7,540 nucleotides of DNA from NCBI GenBank assembly GCA_035325905.1, contig DAOKYY010000134.1, forward strand, positions 1-7,540, written 5' to 3'. The notes under the pieces are model-generated. The model was not told where the DNA came from and made no database searches. It saw nothing but the letters and a program-made list of their open reading frames with translations. Source of the DNA: DYGX01 sp035325905 (GTDB lineage Bacteria > Chloroflexota > Anaerolineae > Aggregatilineales > Aggregatilineaceae). This document shows positions 1-5,791 of this stretch, one piece after another (position 1 is the stretch's first letter; every line of letters begins with the position of its first letter). Made by a program: the position numbers and the translations under genes.

Positions 1-2
1 TG

Positions 3-620
3 GCGGCGGTCCTGGGCGGGGCGCAGTCGCTCCACACCAACAGCATGGACGAGGCGCTGGCGCTGCCGTCCGAGCACGCCGTGACGCTCGCGCTGCGCAC
101 GCAGCAGGTCATCGCGCACGAGACCGGCGTCGCCAACACGCTGGACCCGCTCGGCGGCAGCTACTTCCTGGAGCGGCTGACCGATGAGATCGAGGAGGAG
201 GCTTACGCCTACTTCCGCCGCATCGACGATTTCGGTGGCGTGATCCCGGCCATCGAAGCGGGCTTCTTCCAGCAGGAGATCGCGGACGCGGCGGCGCGCT
301 TCCAGGCTGAGGTCGAAGTGGGCGAGCGGCAGATCGTCGGCGTCAACGCCTACGCCGGCGACGAGCCGCTGCGCATCCCGATCCTGGAAATGGACCCCCA
401 GGGCTACGAGCGGCAGATCGCCCGGCTGGCGGACCTGCGCGCCTCGCGCGACGCGGACGCGCTGGCGCGCTCGCTCGACGCGCTGCGGGCGGCGGCGCGC
501 GGCGACGCCAACCTGATGCCGCATATTCTCGACGCGGCGCGGGCCGACGCGACCCTGCAAGAGATCATGGACGTGCTGCGCGACGAGTTTGGCCTCTACC
601 ACGAGAAGCACGTCATCTAG
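3..620 (+). CDS. Methylmalonyl-CoA mutase large (alpha) subunit, C-terminal part (5' truncated)
   Basis: This is the C-terminal 205 residues of an acyl-CoA mutase of the methylmalonyl-CoA mutase family. The enzyme interconverts (R)-methylmalonyl-CoA and succinyl-CoA in the cytoplasm using adenosylcobalamin. The reading frame is open from base 3 and already inside the domain, so the ATG at 45 is internal. Visible family signatures are GGAQSLHTNSMDEALALPSE (end of the substrate-binding TIM barrel, bases 18-77), then ALRTQQVIAHETGV and DPLGGSYFLE. The protein stops shortly after the barrel-proximal helical tail (ending YHEKHVI) with no cobalamin-binding domain and no DxHxxG motif. That matches the split type known from archaea and several bacteria, where a small subunit carries B12. 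No such subunit gene lies downstream here. A related mutase with another substrate (for example isobutyryl-CoA) is possible, because the specificity residues lie mostly upstream of the window. Confidence 0.93.
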   Translation, partial: AAVLGGAQSLHTNSMDEALALPSEHAVTLALRTQQVIAHETGVANTLDPLGGSYFLERLTDEIEEEAYAYFRRIDDFGGVIPAIEAGFFQQEIADAAARFQAEVEVGERQIVGVNAYAGDEPLRIPILEMDPQGYERQIARLADLRASRDADALARSLDALRAAARGDANLMPHILDAARADATLQEIMDVLRDEFGLYHEKHVI

Positions 621-639
621 CCGCCGCGCCATGCGGCGC

Positions 640-660
640 AGCGCGCTTCGAAAGCGCGCT
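640..660. repeat. Perfect 9-bp inverted repeat after the mutase gene
   Basis: AGCGCGCTT (640-648) and AAGCGCGCT (652-660) are exact reverse complements around the 3-nt loop CGA, starting 19 nt after the mutase stop codon. A shorter GC stem, CGCCGC/GCGGCG (622-627/633-638), precedes it. No T-run follows on either strand, so it is not a canonical intrinsic terminator. It may be an mRNA 3'-end stabiliser or a Rho-assisted stop. Confidence 0.5.
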
Positions 661-859
661 AGATGCCCGAACGGGAATCGAGCAGGGGCGGGGCGTGCTC
701 CGCCCGTGTTCTTTCGACCCCTCGCCGGAGTCACCGCGCCGGTCGAGCGCGCCTGGCCTCTACGCGTCGCGTCTCCCCACATCTCGCCGCTCTCTGCCAC
801 CCCTGCCCGCTGCTCTCGCCTGCCTCTGTTCTTTGCTGCTTTTCTCTGGTTTTCCTCTC
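661..859. other. Convergent intergenic gap with pyrimidine-rich tract
   Basis: This is non-coding space between the convergent mutase and DUF1848 genes. Short open frames here show no family signature and look like low-complexity G+C-rich noise. From 782 to 860 the + strand is about 82% pyrimidine (65 of 79 by hand count) and contains a single A at 799. Clusters such as TTTCTCT and TTTTCCTCTCT run up to the DUF1848 stop. Pyrimidine-rich, G-poor RNA of this kind is typical of Rho-loading regions, so it could end transcripts from the mutase gene. That role is inference. Confidence 0.4.
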
Positions 860-1819
860 TCACAACAGGCGCACCGGGATCAGCTCGCGTTCGGCGTCAA
901 TCAGCGCGTCGAGATTCTGCCCGCGCAGGCGCTCCGGGCGGTTGAGGATCGTGTCGTGCGGGTCGTGCGCGGCGCGCTGCCGCTGGGCGGCGCTACGGCT
1001 GTTGGTCGCGTAACAGTAGGTGCAGCCGAACAGGCAGGTGTCGTAGCTGCCGATATCGACCGAGCGCACGCAGCCGCAGTGCTCGCGCGTCGGGTGCGGC
1101 TTGAGCGCGAGCGCGGGCTGGCCCGTCAGGCGGCTAAGCAGGTCGAGATCGACGCAGCTTCCGCGATACACGCGCGGAATTGTGGTGTAGTCTTCCTCGC
1201 AGCAACTCACCAGCGTCATGCCGTGCTGCTCGGCGATCGCGCTCAGGTCTTCGAGCAGGTCTTGCCGCTCCAGCACGGTCGGCTCGCGGAAGTGGTAGCC
1301 GTGCTGCGCGGTGACGGCGGCCAGGTTGCGCCGCGTTTTCCCATAGAAGTCGAGAAACGAATAGGTGCAACGCCGCGTGCTGCCTTCCAGCTGTGCCGCC
1401 AGCTCCGCGAACCGCTGGCGGTGATAGGCCAGCGGCGTGCGCGTGCTGATCACGATCGGGTCGTAGCGCCAGACCACGAACTCCGGCCCAGCGTGCAGCG
1501 CCAGCGTGCGGAAGGCTGCAATCGCCGCCTGCGGGTCCGGGTTGTGGGTTTCTAGCGGGCGGCCATAGCCGGTCAGGGTGAAGTGAAACGTGTAGCGATA
1601 GCCGCGCGCGTCCAACTCCGGCAGGTGGCGCAGCAGCGGGCGCGGGTTGCGCGTCCATAAGACGAAAGCGGTCACGTCTTCCGGCCCCAGCCCGACGCGG
1701 TAGACCTGGCCGGAGAACGGGTTGGTCCAGTGACAGAACCCGGCGCGCACCCGGTTGAGGAGCCATTCGCTGTAGAACGCCGGGATATCGGTGCGCCGGC
1801 TGGCGCTGATCACGGTCAT
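860..1819 (-). CDS. DUF1848 family protein with C-terminal radical-SAM-like Fe-S cysteine cluster
   Basis: This is a 319-residue protein of the DUF1848 family; its function is unknown. The N-terminus, MTVISASRRTDIPAFYSEW, is a hallmark of the family. It is followed by WTNPFSGQVYRVGL (31-44), FVLWTRNPRPLL (52-63), FHFTLTGYG (78-86), VVWRYDPIV (115-123) and CTYSFLDFYGKTRRN (151-165). The C-terminal part holds HCGC (247-250), DIGSYD (255-260) and a CxxxCxxC cluster at C262, C266 and C269 followed by YATN. Such a cysteine spacing is that of a radical SAM 4Fe-4S site, but here it sits near the C-terminus instead of the start of a barrel. Additional cysteines are C206, C207 and C222. The ATG at 1819 is chosen because GGGAGG lies 7 nt upstream and the family signature begins there; a TTG at 1834 would add five residues. 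The gene is monocistronic as far as visible and divergent from the 2015 gene, with its own promoter at 1878-1906. Confidence 0.9.
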   Translation of the reverse strand: MTVISASRRTDIPAFYSEWLLNRVRAGFCHWTNPFSGQVYRVGLGPEDVTAFVLWTRNPRPLLRHLPELDARGYRYTFHFTLTGYGRPLETHNPDPQAAIAAFRTLALHAGPEFVVWRYDPIVISTRTPLAYHRQRFAELAAQLEGSTRRCTYSFLDFYGKTRRNLAAVTAQHGYHFREPTVLERQDLLEDLSAIAEQHGMTLVSCCEEDYTTIPRVYRGSCVDLDLLSRLTGQPALALKPHPTREHCGCVRSVDIGSYDTCLFGCTYCYATNSRSAAQRQRAAHDPHDTILNRPERLRGQNLDALIDAERELIPVRLL

Positions 1820-1867
1820 GCACGGGCCTCCCAATAAGCGCGGACAGCGAGCTTTTCGGACGCCTTG

Positions 1868-1884
1868 CTATCACTCAATGATAG
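1868..1884. promoter_or_regulatory. 17-bp palindrome overlapping the -10 element (candidate operator)
   Basis: CTATCA (1868-1873) and TGATAG (1879-1884) are perfect 6-nt half-sites around the 5-nt spacer CTCAA. The palindrome covers the whole -10 hexamer of the minus-strand promoter and the expected transcription start. A protein bound here would be placed to repress DUF1848 transcription. The half-site size fits a dimeric winged-helix or TetR-like regulator, but no regulator gene is in the window and the family cannot be named. Confidence 0.4.
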
Positions 1885-1906
1885 AACAAAAGTTCGCTTT
1901 TGGCAA
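1878..1906 (-). promoter_or_regulatory. Sigma70-type promoter for the DUF1848 gene
   Basis: Read on the minus strand, TTGCCA (complement of 1901-1906) is followed by exactly 17 nt and then TATCAT (complement of 1878-1883). This is close to the consensus TTGACA-17-TATAAT. The -10 element lies about 59 nt before the ATG at 1819, which leaves a short leader containing the GGGAGG ribosome site. The block is visibly A+T richer than its surroundings. Confidence 0.65.
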
Positions 1907-1945
1907 GCAGCAAAATGCGCTCGCCCGGCCGTCCCTTCGTCCTAT

Positions 1946-1974
1946 TTCCGCGCGCCGCCGGGCCGGGGTACACT
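1946..1974 (+). promoter_or_regulatory. Weak candidate promoter for the propeller/SDR pair
   Basis: TACACT (1969-1974) is an acceptable -10 hexamer located 40 nt before the ATG at 2015. The hexamer 17 nt upstream, TTCCGC (1946-1951), is a poor -35 match. The position is right for the downstream gene, but the call rests on one hexamer only. Confidence 0.25.
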
Positions 1975-2014
1975 TGCCTTAAGCGCAGAGTTCACTCCCG
2001 CAGGAGCGCGCGGC

Positions 2015-3298
2015 ATGAACGCAGTTCGCGACGGAGATCGCGTTGGAGCGCGCCGGAAGGGCGTGTGGCTGGCCGCGTTCGCGGCGCTGGTGGTTGTCAT
2101 GATGGGGGCCGCGCCGCGCACAGGCCGGGCGCAGGTCGATTCCGGCGCGGTGGCGCTGGCCTACGTCTGGCGAGACACGCTCACGCTAGCCGATGTCAAC
2201 GGCGAGCCGCTGGCGCAGCCCGGTCTGGCGTTCGACTACGGCCAGGGCGCGCGGCTGTTCTGGACGGCGGACGCGCGCACGCTTTACATCGCTCGCGACG
2301 ACGGCCTCTACGCGACCGGGCCGGGCGGCGCCGCGCCGGTCCAGGTGCCGGGCCGCTACGGGCGCACGCTGACGATCTCGCAGGACCGCGAGACGATGTA
2401 CTATCTGGAGACGAGCGCGCCGGAGGAAGTCGAGAACAGCGGCGGGCTGATCGCCTTCCCGCTGCGCGAGCTGTCGGTGCGGATGCTGAGCGGCGGGCAG
2501 GGGCGGCTGGCGGGTTACTTCGGGCGCTTCCAGCCGGGCGCGTCGCGCGCCGACCTGTCGTTCGCCGGGGCGCTCTACGTGCGCGATGGCGGGTTGCTCG
2601 GCCCTGGGCGCCCGAACCTGTGGACGGCCTACGGCGCGGTCGTGCTGGGGACGTGCTGTTTCCCCGATCCGGGCCTGGGCCGCTACGACATCCACGCCGA
2701 AGCCTTCACCGTTCAGGACGATACCTTTCTGCCCGGCGCGGCGGCGCGCAACCTGACCGGCACGCACCTCGCCGGGCCGACGACCGATGGCCGCATCCGC
2801 GTGATCGACCTGATCACCGGCGGCGCGCGCGATTACACGGTCGAGATCGCGGGCGGCCTGGGCGTGATCGAGCGCATGGCGTGGTCGCCGGACGACGCCG
2901 CGCTCTATTTTGTCTCGCGCTACGCGCCCTCGAACCCGCTGGCGCTGGCGGTGGACCCGCCGTTTCCGGTGGACACGCGCAGCGCCAACATCCAGCTTTA
3001 CCGGCTCAACCTGGTCAGCGGCACGATCCGCGAGCTGGCGTGGCGCGCGGACGTGTACGGCGTCAGCTCGCTGGCCGCCACCGATCGCTACGTCTTCGCC
3101 ACCATCGTCGAGCCAAACCGCGCGCTGGTCGAGGCGCTCAACGCCGGGCGCGTTCCCGCCGGGGCGCAGCCGACCGACCCGGCGCTGGCGGCCTATCTGC
3201 CCGCGACGCAGCTTTGGCGCGTCGATGTCGAGACCGGCGCGCCGGTGGACGTGCGCGCCGATGTCTGGGGCTTGGCCGCGCGCCCGCTGCGTGGATAA
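2015..3298 (+). CDS. Probable secreted beta-propeller-like protein of unknown function
   Basis: This is a 427-residue protein I do not recognise as a named family. The start at 2015 is chosen because AGGAG lies 8 nt upstream (2002-2006) and the N-terminus then reads as a signal peptide: basic residues R9, R13, R14 and K15, a hydrophobic core at about 17-33 (VWLAAFAALVVVMMGAA), and a likely cleavage after A39 (GRA|QVD). The mature part has short repeats of beta-strand character like WD40/TolB-type blades: LFWTADARTLYIARDDGLYA (81-100), LTISQDRETMYYLE (119-132), MAWSPDDAALYFVSRY (288-303), IQLYRLNLVSGTIRELAW (326-343) and QLWRVDVETGAPVDV (399-413). The pattern of a 'processed data, displayed value' blade suggests a ligand- or protein-binding scaffold outside the membrane, not an enzyme. 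Adjacent cysteines C214 and C215 are unusual. The stop lies 6 nt before the SDR gene. An upstream ATG at 1865 would add 50 residues that destroy the signal peptide. Confidence 0.75.
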   Translation: MNAVRDGDRVGARRKGVWLAAFAALVVVMMGAAPRTGRAQVDSGAVALAYVWRDTLTLADVNGEPLAQPGLAFDYGQGARLFWTADARTLYIARDDGLYATGPGGAAPVQVPGRYGRTLTISQDRETMYYLETSAPEEVENSGGLIAFPLRELSVRMLSGGQGRLAGYFGRFQPGASRADLSFAGALYVRDGGLLGPGRPNLWTAYGAVVLGTCCFPDPGLGRYDIHAEAFTVQDDTFLPGAAARNLTGTHLAGPTTDGRIRVIDLITGGARDYTVEIAGGLGVIERMAWSPDDAALYFVSRYAPSNPLALAVDPPFPVDTRSANIQLYRLNLVSGTIRELAWRADVYGVSSLAATDRYVFATIVEPNRALVEALNAGRVPAGAQPTDPALAAYLPATQLWRVDVETGAPVDVRADVWGLAARPLRG

Positions 3299-3304
3299 CC
3301 GGCG

Positions 3305-4117
3305 ATGGCCGAGTGGTATCGCCGCACCTTTCTGACCAACCGCCCGCCGCGCACGATTCTGATCACCGGCGGCAGCGCCGGGATCGGGCGGGCGGCGGCG
3401 CTGCTTTTCGCGGCGCTGGGCGATAACGTGGCCGTCGTCGCCCGGCGTGGCGACCGTCTCGAAGCGGTGGTGGCCGAAGCCCACGAGGGCGAGCTACCGG
3501 GGCGGATCATGCCCATCGTAGCGGATGTGACCGACCCGGCGGCGCTTCAGCGGGCGGTCGCGCTGGCGCTGGCCGAGTTTAACCGCCTCGACGTGCTGGT
3601 CGCCGGGGCCGGGGTCGGCCATCGCGGCCCGCTGGTCGAGGCGGCGTGGTCCGACTTGGAGATGGTGCTCCACACCAACCTCGACGGCGTGATCCACAGC
3701 GTCCGGGCGGCGGTTCCCGCCCTGCGCGCCAGCGGCGGCGGCCAGATCGTGCTGCTGTCCTCGATTTTAGGGCCGGTGCCCGCGCCCTACGCCGCCGCTT
3801 ACAGCGCGAGCAAAGCGGCGGTCGAGGCGCTGGCGCGTTCCTTGCGCGGGGAGTTGCGCGCGGATGGGATTCACGTCACGGTGTTACGCATCGGCCAGAC
3901 CGATACCGAGTTCGCCGCGCGGCGGCTGGGGAGGCCGGGCCGCGTCGCCACGCGCTGGCCGGCGATGACCCCGGAGCAGGTCGCGGGCGGGATCGCCCGC
4001 GCGCTGGAGCGCCATCCTCGCACGCTGACGCTGCGCTGGATCGACAGCCTGTTCATCTGGCTCGGCCAGCGCTTCCCCGCGCTGATGGATCGCGTGCTGC
4101 GCCGCATCTACGGCTGA
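3305..4117 (+). CDS. Short-chain dehydrogenase/reductase (classical SDR)
   Basis: This is a 270-residue NAD(P)-dependent oxidoreductase with a Rossmann fold. Visible motifs are TGGSAGIG (21-28, cofactor-binding glycine motif), ARR at 46-48 after the second strand (basic residues that usually favour NADPH), D74 in VADVTD (adenine pocket), N125 in HTNLDG, S153 in LLSSILG, and Y166/K170 in YSASK. The Asn-Ser-Tyr-Lys tetrad is therefore complete. Two departures are seen: the usual NNAG after strand 4 is AGAG (100-103), and the usual PG after the active site is IG (196-197). The C-terminus (about 241-270) is rich in aromatic and basic residues and may form an amphipathic helix. No good Shine-Dalgarno precedes the ATG. 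With the previous stop only 6 nt away, translation is probably coupled to the propeller gene. The substrate cannot be read from the sequence; fatty, steroid or sugar carbonyls are all possible. Confidence 0.9.
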   Translation: MAEWYRRTFLTNRPPRTILITGGSAGIGRAAALLFAALGDNVAVVARRGDRLEAVVAEAHEGELPGRIMPIVADVTDPAALQRAVALALAEFNRLDVLVAGAGVGHRGPLVEAAWSDLEMVLHTNLDGVIHSVRAAVPALRASGGGQIVLLSSILGPVPAPYAAAYSASKAAVEALARSLRGELRADGIHVTVLRIGQTDTEFAARRLGRPGRVATRWPAMTPEQVAGGIARALERHPRTLTLRWIDSLFIWLGQRFPALMDRVLRRIYG

Positions 4118-4166
4118 TGGCAGCGGAAAGCAGCCTGGCGCCTGTTCTCCACTTCTCCCGCCAGCT

Positions 4167-4197
4167 TTGCAAAACCTGAAGTACAATGGGGTATAAC
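4167..4197 (+). promoter_or_regulatory. Candidate promoter for the SpoIIAA-like gene
   Basis: TTGCAA (4167-4172) and TATAAC (4192-4197) are separated by 19 nt, which is longer than optimal. A second -10-like hexamer, TACAAT, sits at 4182-4187. The gap is the only A+T-leaning part of the 111-nt spacer after the SDR gene, and the -10 lies about 31 nt before the ATG at 4229. Confidence 0.4.
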
Positions 4198-4228
4198 CGT
4201 CCGTTGTCAGCGGAAAGGGGAGCACGCG

Positions 4229-4687
4229 ATGACACGTGTACGGACCGGCGCACGGGTGCCGCCCGGTCGCAGCACGCACCTCGCGCCCGGCGTCGTCAGC
4301 GAAACGCTGGACGAGGGCCGGATTGTCATCTTCACCTTCGCCGACGCTGCGATTGCGACCATCGACGCCGCAGTCGAGGCGCTGGGCGACCTGATGCGGC
4401 GCTGTGACGAGGCCGGATGGCCGCTGCGGGTGCTGCTCGACCTCAGCCAGCCGGACGTGATCCTGACACCCTACGCCCGCGAGCAGGGGGTGTCCCTGAC
4501 GCGAATTCGCCCCCGGCTGCGAGGCCGGGTCGCGCTGCTGGCGCAGGAGGGCACTCCCGTCGCACATCAGGTTGCCCGCGTTTTGCGCTCGACGCTCTAC
4601 CAGTACCGCGAGCGGAGCCTGTTCTTCCACCGCGAGCAGGCGCTGGACTGGCTGCGCGCGCTGGCGGAGCGCGAGCCGCTCTCGTAA
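4229..4687 (+). CDS. Small SpoIIAA/STAS-like domain protein
   Basis: This is a 152-residue cytoplasmic protein with no signal peptide or membrane segment. AAGGGGAG (4215-4222) lies 6 nt before the ATG and supports this start. The layout is that of SpoIIAA-like/STAS folds: strands RIVIFTFADAAI (31-42), a helix at 44-60, RVLLDLSQ (67-74), a helical stretch at 80-98, GRVALLAQ (99-106), a helix at 110-121, and the ending SLFFHREQALDWLRAL (130-145). The combination 'FF-x-REQAL-x-WL' is typical of such domains in bacteria. There is no obvious catalytic residue set and no conserved phosphorylatable serine can be asserted, so a regulatory or lipid/protein-binding role is only possible. It sits between the SDR and CatE-like genes with 111 nt before it and 119 nt after it, so it may be transcribed alone. 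Confidence 0.7.
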   Translation: MTRVRTGARVPPGRSTHLAPGVVSETLDEGRIVIFTFADAAIATIDAAVEALGDLMRRCDEAGWPLRVLLDLSQPDVILTPYAREQGVSLTRIRPRLRGRVALLAQEGTPVAHQVARVLRSTLYQYRERSLFFHREQALDWLRALAEREPLS

Positions 4688-4718
4688 GATCACACCGGGC
4701 GTGCGACGCAGCCCGTTC

Positions 4719-4743
4719 CACACGGCGCATTGCGCCGGGTGTG
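4719..4743 (+). repeat. GC-rich hairpin between the SpoIIAA-like and CatE-like genes
   Basis: CGGCGC (4723-4728) pairs with GCGCCG (4732-4737) around ATT. The flanks CACA (4719-4722) and TGTG (4740-4743) extend the stem across a two-G bulge. The hairpin begins 31 nt after the upstream stop. No T-run follows, so it may be an imperfect terminator or an mRNA end. A TATGAT hexamer (4744-4749) directly follows and could be a -10 for the downstream gene, but no -35 partner is visible. Confidence 0.35.
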
Positions 4744-4806
4744 TATGATGCTGTCTGGCCGCTGATCGCTGTTCGATCTCAACTCAACAAGGAAGGGATG
4801 CTCTCA

Positions 4807-5688
4807 ATGTCCGAGTTTCGCCTGCCCGCTGCTGCCCACATTGGCTATGTGCATTTGCGTGTCTCGGACCTGACCACCGCGCTGGATTTTTACGTAGGTG
4901 TGCTGGGCCTGCATGAAGTGGTGCGCAAGCACAGCACTGCCTATCTCTCCGCCAATCACAACCGCCCCTATCAGGTGCTCCTGACCGAGGTCGCCGGGGC
5001 GCGCCCCAAGCCGCCGCGCACGACCGGCCTCTACCACGTCGCGATCCGCCTGCCGGACCGTCCGGCGCTGGCCCGTGTGCTCAAGCGGCTGATGGCGCGC
5101 GGCTGGCCGCTGCAAGGCGCCGCCGATCACGGCGTCAGCGAGGCGATCTACCTGGCGGACCCCGACGGCAGCGGGATCGAGCTGTACACCGACCGGCCCC
5201 GCCCGGAATGGACGTGGGTGAACGGGCAGATCGCAATGGTCACTGAGCCGCTGGATGTGGGCGCGCTGCTCGACACCATCGGCGACGAGTCCGGCGAGCC
5301 GGCGGTGATCGACCCGCACACCGATATCGGCCACGTGCATTTGCAGGTGTCCGATCTGGCGCGCGCGGAAGCGTTTTACAGCGGCCTGCTCGGCTTTGAC
5401 GTGACGCAGCGGACGTATCCTGGCGCGCTGTTCCTGTCGGCAGGCGGCTATCATCACCATCTCGGCCTGAACATCTGGGCCGGGCGCGGCGCGCCGCCGC
5501 CGCCATCTGACGCGGCGGGGCTGATCGCGTTTGTGCTGCACCTGCCCGATCGCGCGGTGTGGCAGGCGTTGGTCGATCGGCTGGCGGGAGCGGGCCTCTC
5601 GCTTGAGCCGCACAAAGAGGATGGCCGCGCCGAGGCCGCGCTGGTTCGCGACCCCGACGACAACGGCGTGCTGCTGCTCAGCGAATAG
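4807..5688 (+). CDS. catE: Two-domain VOC family protein, CatE-like catechol 2,3-dioxygenase
   Basis: This is a 293-residue protein built of two vicinal-oxygen-chelate (glyoxalase/extradiol dioxygenase) domains. It closely resembles, from memory, Bacillus CatE, which opens catechol-type rings between C2 and C3 using Fe(II). Domain one covers about 10-130: HIGYVHLRVSDL with H16, GLYHVAIRLPD with H77, ADPDGSGIELYTDRP with E125. This is a complete two-His/one-Glu arrangement typical of the superfamily metal site. Domain two covers about 172-292: DIGHVHLQVSDL with H178, then GGYHHHLGLNIWAGR (213-227). Its final strand NGVLLLSE lacks a Glu at the equivalent place. The ATG at 4807 is preferred because GGAAGG (4791-4796) ends 10 nt upstream. 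An ATG at 4798 adds three residues and is too close to that site. The real substrate could be another catechol or a non-aromatic compound. There are no ring-cleavage partner genes next to it. Confidence 0.85.
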   Translation: MSEFRLPAAAHIGYVHLRVSDLTTALDFYVGVLGLHEVVRKHSTAYLSANHNRPYQVLLTEVAGARPKPPRTTGLYHVAIRLPDRPALARVLKRLMARGWPLQGAADHGVSEAIYLADPDGSGIELYTDRPRPEWTWVNGQIAMVTEPLDVGALLDTIGDESGEPAVIDPHTDIGHVHLQVSDLARAEAFYSGLLGFDVTQRTYPGALFLSAGGYHHHLGLNIWAGRGAPPPPSDAAGLIAFVLHLPDRAVWQALVDRLAGAGLSLEPHKEDGRAEAALVRDPDDNGVLLLSE

Positions 5689-5721
5689 CGAAGAACAGCC
5701 AGGAACAGGATAGAGCGCGGC

Positions 5722-5770
5722 AAAGAAACAGCGGTTAGCCCGTGGGCATGTGGCTCCGGGCTAACCGCTG
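5722..5770 (-). terminator. Intrinsic terminator of dnaE
   Basis: CAGCGGTTAGCCCG (5729-5742) and CGGGCTAACCGCTG (5757-5770) form a perfect 14-bp stem with a 14-nt loop. On the minus strand the stem is followed at once by TTTCTTT (complement of 5722-5728), and it begins 21 nt after the dnaE stop. On the plus strand the stem is followed by ATCGCG, so termination of the convergent CatE-like gene would lack a U-tract. Confidence 0.8.
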
Positions 5771-5791
5771 ATCGCGAACGGCTAACGACTG

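Noticed and set aside
695..1555. 286-residue plus-strand open frame across the DUF1848 gene
   Set aside because: It is antisense to a protein with clear family motifs, has no ribosome site and has a low-complexity translation.
1865..2014. Upstream ATG at 1865 as start of the propeller gene
   Set aside because: It adds 50 residues in front of a clear signal peptide, overlaps the divergent promoter, and lacks a ribosome site, whereas ATG 2015 has AGGAG 8 nt upstream.
2186..3484. 432-residue open frame on the minus strand opposite the propeller and SDR genes
   Set aside because: It has Arg/Ala/Gly-rich shadow composition and no family motif, and it lies over two well-supported plus-strand genes.
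4135..4175. Possible terminator after the SDR gene (CTGGCG 4135-4140 with CGCCAG 4159-4164, then CTTT)
   Set aside because: It has only a 6-bp stem with an 18-nt loop and three T residues, too weak to call.
3884..4723. 279-residue minus-strand open frame over the SDR end and SpoIIAA-like gene
   Set aside because: It overlaps two supported genes plus their spacer and shows no recognisable domain.
4417..4806. In-frame upstream extension of the CatE-like gene
   Set aside because: The extension is Ala/Arg/Gly-rich out-of-frame reading of the SpoIIAA-like gene and precedes a good ribosome site for the internal ATG.
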